Below, piece after piece: positions 6,296 to 9,086 of a stretch of DNA of 9,086 bases (within the stretch, counting starts at the first letter, position 1; every line of letters begins with the position of its first letter). The notes below the pieces were generated by a model. The model was not told the DNA's origin and made no database searches. It saw only the letters and a program-made list of their open reading frames with translations. This DNA is from Actinomycetota bacterium (GTDB lineage Bacteria; Actinomycetota; Thermoleophilia; UBA2241), in the NCBI GenBank assembly GCA_003132645.1, contig PKYM01000058.1, forward strand, positions 1,802-10,887. Direction: 5' to 3'. The position numbers were made by a program, and so were the translations under genes.

Positions 6296-7290
6296 TGACC
6301 GTCACGGTCGAGATCGCCCGGCGGGGCACGGCGCCGGCGCCGCGGCGCTGGGTCTGCCCCAAGTGCGCCTCAGAGCACGACCCGGCCGTCGTCAAGGAGA
6401 ATCTGTCGGTCTGTCCCGCCTGCGGCTATCACCAGCGCATCGGCGCCCGTGAACGCATCGTCCAGCTCGCCGACGAAGGCACCTTCGTCGAGTACTGGAG
6501 CCATCTGCGCACCCTCGACCCGCTCGACTTCGTCGACCTCGAGCCCTACCCGGAACGGGTCCGCGAGGCCCAGGGAGCAAGCGGCCTGACCGAGGCCCTC
6601 GTGGCCGGCCCGGCGGCGATCGGCGGGACTCCCTGCGTGCTGGCCGTCATGGACTTCGGCTTCATGGGCGGCAGCATGGGCAGCGTCGTCGGCGAGAAGC
6701 TCTGGCGGGCCGCCGCGGTAGCGGCCGACGAGGGGCGCCCGCTCGTGGCCGTGGCCAGTTCGGGCGGGGCGCGCATGCAGGAGGGCGCCCTCTCGCTCAT
6801 GCAGATGGCCAAGACGACTTGCGCCGTCGACGTGCTAAACGACGCCCGCGTGCCCTTTGTGGCAGTGATGGCCGACCCCTGCACCGGCGGCGTCGTGGCG
6901 AGCTTCGTCAGCCTGGCCGACATCTGCGTGGCCGAGCCCGGCGCCCTGCTCTACTTCTCGGGGCCGCGGGTGATCGCCCAGACCACGCGCGAGCAGCTCC
7001 CGGACGACTTCGGCGGCGCCGAGCGCAACCTGGCCCTCGGTCACGTCGACGCGGTCGTGCCCAGGGCCGAGCTCAAAGACAAGGTGGCCAACTACCTGCG
7101 TCTGCTGAAGGGAGGTGGTCAACCTGACGGACTCGAACGACGACGATCATCACGATCCAGAAGCAGCCGCACGCGAAGGCTGGCTCGGGCAACGTCTGCA
7201 AGAGTTGCGGCGGCTTTCAAGAATCCCGGGCGTGAACCTGTCGGAGGAAGCGGAACGGCTCCAGGGTCTCCTGAAGAGCCGGCGCCATGA
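6295..7290 (+). CDS. accD: acetyl-CoA carboxylase carboxyltransferase subunit beta AccD, with out-of-frame-looking tail
   Basis: Beta half of the carboxyltransferase that moves CO2 from biotin to acetyl-CoA to give malonyl-CoA. A four-cysteine zinc ribbon (Cys21, 24, 40, 43) precedes the crotonase-like domain at about 50-272, with SSGGARMQEG (155-164), the glycine-rich ADPCTGGVVASF (193-204) and GPRVIAQT (223-230). The conserved domain ends near residue 272 (about position 7110). The remaining 59 residues are Arg/Ser-rich and overlap accA in another frame. Their codons use many A or T third positions (CGA, TCA, GGA), unlike the G/C-ending codons before. The tail may therefore be an artefact of a one-base error or a real frameshift relic. 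The start shares TGATG with the fabF stop and has no Shine-Dalgarno, so coupling is likely. The domain call is secure; the C-terminus is not. Confidence 0.92.
   Translation: MTVTVEIARRGTAPAPRRWVCPKCASEHDPAVVKENLSVCPACGYHQRIGARERIVQLADEGTFVEYWSHLRTLDPLDFVDLEPYPERVREAQGASGLTEALVAGPAAIGGTPCVLAVMDFGFMGGSMGSVVGEKLWRAAAVAADEGRPLVAVASSGGARMQEGALSLMQMAKTTCAVDVLNDARVPFVAVMADPCTGGVVASFVSLADICVAEPGALLYFSGPRVIAQTTREQLPDDFGGAERNLALGHVDAVVPRAELKDKVANYLRLLKGGGQPDGLERRRSSRSRSSRTRRLARATSARVAAAFKNPGREPVGGSGTAPGSPEEPAP
7110..7115 (+). promoter_or_regulatory. Shine-Dalgarno site of accA, deciding its start
   Basis: GGGAGG, within AAGGGAGGTG (7108-7117), is the strongest ribosome binding site in the window. It overlaps the GTG at 7115, so that GTG is badly placed. 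The in-frame CTG at 7124 lies 8 nt downstream, an ideal spacing. No ATG, GTG or TTG in any frame sits better. Confidence 0.65.
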
Positions 7291-8110
7291 GCGCCGCCGC
7301 CACGACACCTGGCTGACCGTCCAGATCGCGCGCAACAAGGACCGGCCGCGCACCAGGGAGTACATCGAACAGCTGATCGAGGGCTTCGAGGAGCTCAAGG
7401 GCGATCGCCTGCGGGCCGACGACCGGGCCGTGATCGGCGGTCTGGGCTGGTTCGACGGCCGCGCCGTGGTCGTGGTCGGCCACCAGAAGGGCCGCACGCT
7501 CGACGAGCAGACCGAGCACAGCTTCGGCATGGCCCGGCCTGAGGGCTACCGCAAGGCCCAGCGGCTGTTCGCCCTGGCCGAACGCCACCGCCTGGCCGTG
7601 CTCACCTTCGTCGACACGCCGGGAGCCTACCCGGGCGTGGACGCCGAAGAGGGCGGGCAGGCGCGGGCCATCGCCGAGACCATGCTGGCCATGGCGCGCC
7701 TGAGCGTGCCGGTCGTGGCCACGCTGATCGGCGAGGGCGGCTCGGGCGGAGCCCTCGCCCTCGCCGTCGCCGACCGCGTCCTCATGCAGGAGAATGCGAC
7801 CTACTCTGTGATCTCACCCGAGGGTTGCGCCGCCATTCTGTGGCGCGACGCCGAGTTCGCCCCGCAGGCCGCCGAGGCGCTGCGCCCGACCGCCTCGCAG
7901 CTTCTGCCGCTGGGCGTCATCGACCGCGTGATCGAGGAGCCCCGCGGCGGCGCCCACGTCAATCCCGAAGCTGCCGCGCGAAGGGTCCACGACGCCATCG
8001 CCGAAGCCCTCACCGAGCTCGAGCAGCTCATGCCTCGCGAGCGCCGTCTGGCGCGCCGCGAGCGCTTTCGCCAACTCGGCGTGTGGGGCGGCGAGGGACT
8101 GCTGCCCTAA
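7115..8110 (+). CDS. accA: acetyl-CoA carboxylase carboxyltransferase subunit alpha AccA
   Basis: Alpha half of the carboxyltransferase, partner of AccD. From GTG 7115 it has 331 residues. An N-terminal helical region (about 21-66) is followed by the family block REYIEQLIEGFEELKGDR (81-98), GHQKGR (122-127), FVDTPGAYPGVDAEEGGQ (165-182), the oxyanion glycine stretch IGEGGSGGALAL (205-216) and YSVISPEGCAAILW (230-243). These match AccA throughout. Because the helical N-terminus is conserved in the family, a start near 7115-7124 is needed, and the long overlap with accD cannot be removed by shortening accA. CTG 7124 is better spaced from the ribosome binding site and would remove three residues; TTG 7205 and GTG 7232 are also in frame but cut the helix. 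It is the last gene of the operon, and a hairpin follows. Confidence 0.95.
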   Translation: MVNLTDSNDDDHHDPEAAAREGWLGQRLQELRRLSRIPGVNLSEEAERLQGLLKSRRHERRRHDTWLTVQIARNKDRPRTREYIEQLIEGFEELKGDRLRADDRAVIGGLGWFDGRAVVVVGHQKGRTLDEQTEHSFGMARPEGYRKAQRLFALAERHRLAVLTFVDTPGAYPGVDAEEGGQARAIAETMLAMARLSVPVVATLIGEGGSGGALALAVADRVLMQENATYSVISPEGCAAILWRDAEFAPQAAEALRPTASQLLPLGVIDRVIEEPRGGAHVNPEAAARRVHDAIAEALTELEQLMPRERRLARRERFRQLGVWGGEGLLP

Positions 8111-8132
8111 GGCCGCAGGCACGGCTGACCCC

Positions 8133-8163
8133 GCCTCGCGGGGAACGGCGGCGAGGCTCTTCT
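8133..8163 (+). terminator. candidate intrinsic terminator after accA
   Basis: A 7-bp perfect stem, gcctcgc (8133-8139) with gcgaggc (8151-8157), has an 11-nt loop and is followed by the short T-rich tctTCT stretch (8158-8163). It starts 22 bp after the accA stop. A second, competing hairpin (ccccgc 8129-8134, loop ctc, gcgggg 8138-8143) shares bases with it. The T-tract is weak, so termination is plausible, not certain. Confidence 0.45.
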
Positions 8164-8169
8164 GCTGCC

Positions 8170-8198
8170 TTGACGTGACCCTAACGGAGCGGTACTGC
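8170..8198 (+). promoter_or_regulatory. weak candidate promoter of the ABC transporter gene
   Basis: TTGACG at 8170-8175 is one base from the -35 consensus. Seventeen bases later TACTGC (8193-8198) is only a poor -10. A 6-bp inverted repeat (gaccct 8177-8182, agggtc 8204-8209) flanks the -10 region and could be an operator. The case rests on the -35 match, the spacing and the position between terminator and gene. Confidence 0.3.
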
Positions 8199-8213
8199 GC
8201 ATCAGGGTCGTCG

Positions 8214-8232
8214 GTCTGCCACAATGGCAGAC
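8214..8232 (+). repeat. perfect inverted repeat at the ABC transporter start
   Basis: The arms gtctgcca (8214-8221) and tggcagac (8225-8232) are perfectly complementary around a 3-nt centre (caa). The first possible start ATG (8224) is inside the structure and the second (8233) follows directly. It could be a regulator-binding site on DNA or an mRNA hairpin over the translation start. No regulator is encoded nearby in the window. Confidence 0.75.
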
Positions 8233-9086
8233 ATGACGAGAAAGCCAGATCTTCGTGACCTCGACGGCCGCGAAGCCGTCATCACCGCGTCCCACGTCCG
8301 GAAATCCTACCGTGGGTTCACCGCCCTGCGCGACGCCACCTTCGCGGTGGCGCGTGGCGAGATCTTCGGACTGCTCGGCCCCAACGGCGCCGGCAAGACG
8401 ACCACGGTCGAGTGTCTCCAGGGGCTGCGCCGAGCCGACGGAGGGACGATCGCGGTGCTCGGCCTGGACCCCGTGCGGCAGTCTCGCGAGTTGCGCCGCC
8501 GGATCGGCTGCCAGCTCCAGGAGTCGGCCCTGCCCGACCACATCCGCGTCTGCGAGGCGCTCGAGCTGTTCGCCTCGCTCACTCCCGGCGGGCGCGACTG
8601 GCGAGACGTGATGCGCGAGTGGGGGCTCGCCGACAAGAGCCGGGCCGCCTTTCACTCGCTGTCGGGCGGTCAGCGCCAGCGGCTGTTCGTGGCCCTCGCG
8701 CTGGTCAACGGTCCCGAGGTCGTGTTCCTGGACGAGATGACGACCGGCCTGGACCCGGCCGCCCGGCGGGTCGCCTGGGACCTCATCCGCGAGATCCGCG
8801 AGCGCGGCGCGACCGTGGTTCTCGTGACCCACTTCATGGAAGAGGCCGAGCGGCTTTGCGATCGCATCGCGGTCATGGACCGCGGCAAGGTCGTCGCCCT
8901 CGACAGCCCGCGCGGCCTGATCGCTTCGCACGCCGCCGGCGTGCGCGTGATCTTCCACGCCGACGGCGCCGATGTCTCGTTCCTCGAGGGCGTGCGGTAC
9001 GTCGAGACGGTGCGCCGCGAGGGCCCCCGCGTGATCGTAGAGGGCCGCGGCGCCGTGCTGGCGCACGTCGGGGCGGCCCTGGTCGC
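8224..9086 (+). CDS. ABC-2 type transporter ATP-binding protein (DrrA/CcmA-like), 3' truncated by the window
   Basis: ATPase subunit that would power an ABC exporter from the cytoplasmic face; the substrate is unknown. Counting from ATG 8224, Walker A GPNGAGKT is at 52-59, the Q-loop Gln at about 99, the signature LSGGQ at 146-150, Walker B VVFLDE at 166-171, the D-loop around Asp177 and the switch His203. After it comes FMEEAERLCDRIAVMDRGKVVALDSP, typical of DrrA-like ABC-2 ATPases. The residue after the catalytic Glu is Met (LDEM), where LDEP is usual. ATG 8233 is an equally good start, since neither has a clear Shine-Dalgarno. The reading frame is open at the window end (287 codons visible) and the permease is expected downstream. 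A candidate terminator and promoter separate it from accA, so it is probably its own transcription unit. Confidence 0.93.
   Translation, partial: MADMTRKPDLRDLDGREAVITASHVRKSYRGFTALRDATFAVARGEIFGLLGPNGAGKTTTVECLQGLRRADGGTIAVLGLDPVRQSRELRRRIGCQLQESALPDHIRVCEALELFASLTPGGRDWRDVMREWGLADKSRAAFHSLSGGQRQRLFVALALVNGPEVVFLDEMTTGLDPAARRVAWDLIREIRERGATVVLVTHFMEEAERLCDRIAVMDRGKVVALDSPRGLIASHAAGVRVIFHADGADVSFLEGVRYVETVRREGPRVIVEGRGAVLAHVGAALV

Noticed and set aside
8740..8751. LDEM in place of LDEP after Walker B of the ABC ATPase, considered as a sign of inactivity.
   Set aside because: The catalytic Glu and all other ATPase motifs are intact; the residue after Glu is not essential.

Overview
The window is a high-GC bacterial stretch, tightly packed, with nearly every gene on the + strand. 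It is dominated by type II fatty acid synthesis genes. The genes are clearly bacterial: a dissociated FAS II, and separate AccD (zinc-ribbon type) and AccA subunits of a heteromeric acetyl-CoA carboxylase. I cannot assign a phylum from sequence alone. The fabZ-fabH-fabD-fabG-fabF-accD-accA order loosely recalls the Firmicutes fab/acc cluster, but the base composition and the missing members argue against a typical member of that group.

Layout: a GNAT-family acetyltransferase (61-549) is followed by about 210 bp without a convincing gene. Then comes a run of nine genes: an ECF sigma factor (761-1339), its putative zinc-finger, single-pass membrane anti-sigma factor (1336-1740), fabZ (1737-2234), fabH (2231-3238), fabD (3312-4247), fabG (4244-4999), fabF (5048-6295), accD (6295-7290) and accA (7115-8110). 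Most junctions are stop/start overlaps of 1 to 4 bases, which suggests one operon with translational coupling. The exceptions are a 73-bp gap before fabD filled by an 18-bp-period repeat, a 48-bp gap with a good ribosome binding site before fabF, and an odd 176-bp accD/accA overlap. A candidate hairpin terminator follows accA. A separate ABC-2 type transporter ATPase gene then begins near 8224 and runs off the window end.

How the genes fit together: AccD and AccA form the carboxyltransferase that makes malonyl-CoA. FabD moves malonyl to ACP, FabH starts the chain, FabF elongates it, FabG reduces and FabZ dehydrates. The acyl carrier protein, enoyl-ACP reductase, biotin carrier, biotin carboxylase and PlsX are not in the window. 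The most interesting feature is the sigma/anti-sigma pair fused by overlaps to the head of the fab/acc operon. It suggests that a membrane-linked ECF switch could govern lipid synthesis; this is inferred from context, not shown. The second is the accD/accA junction, where accD reads far into accA in a poor codon frame while an out-of-frame TGA sits exactly at a CTGA overlap with the best accA start.
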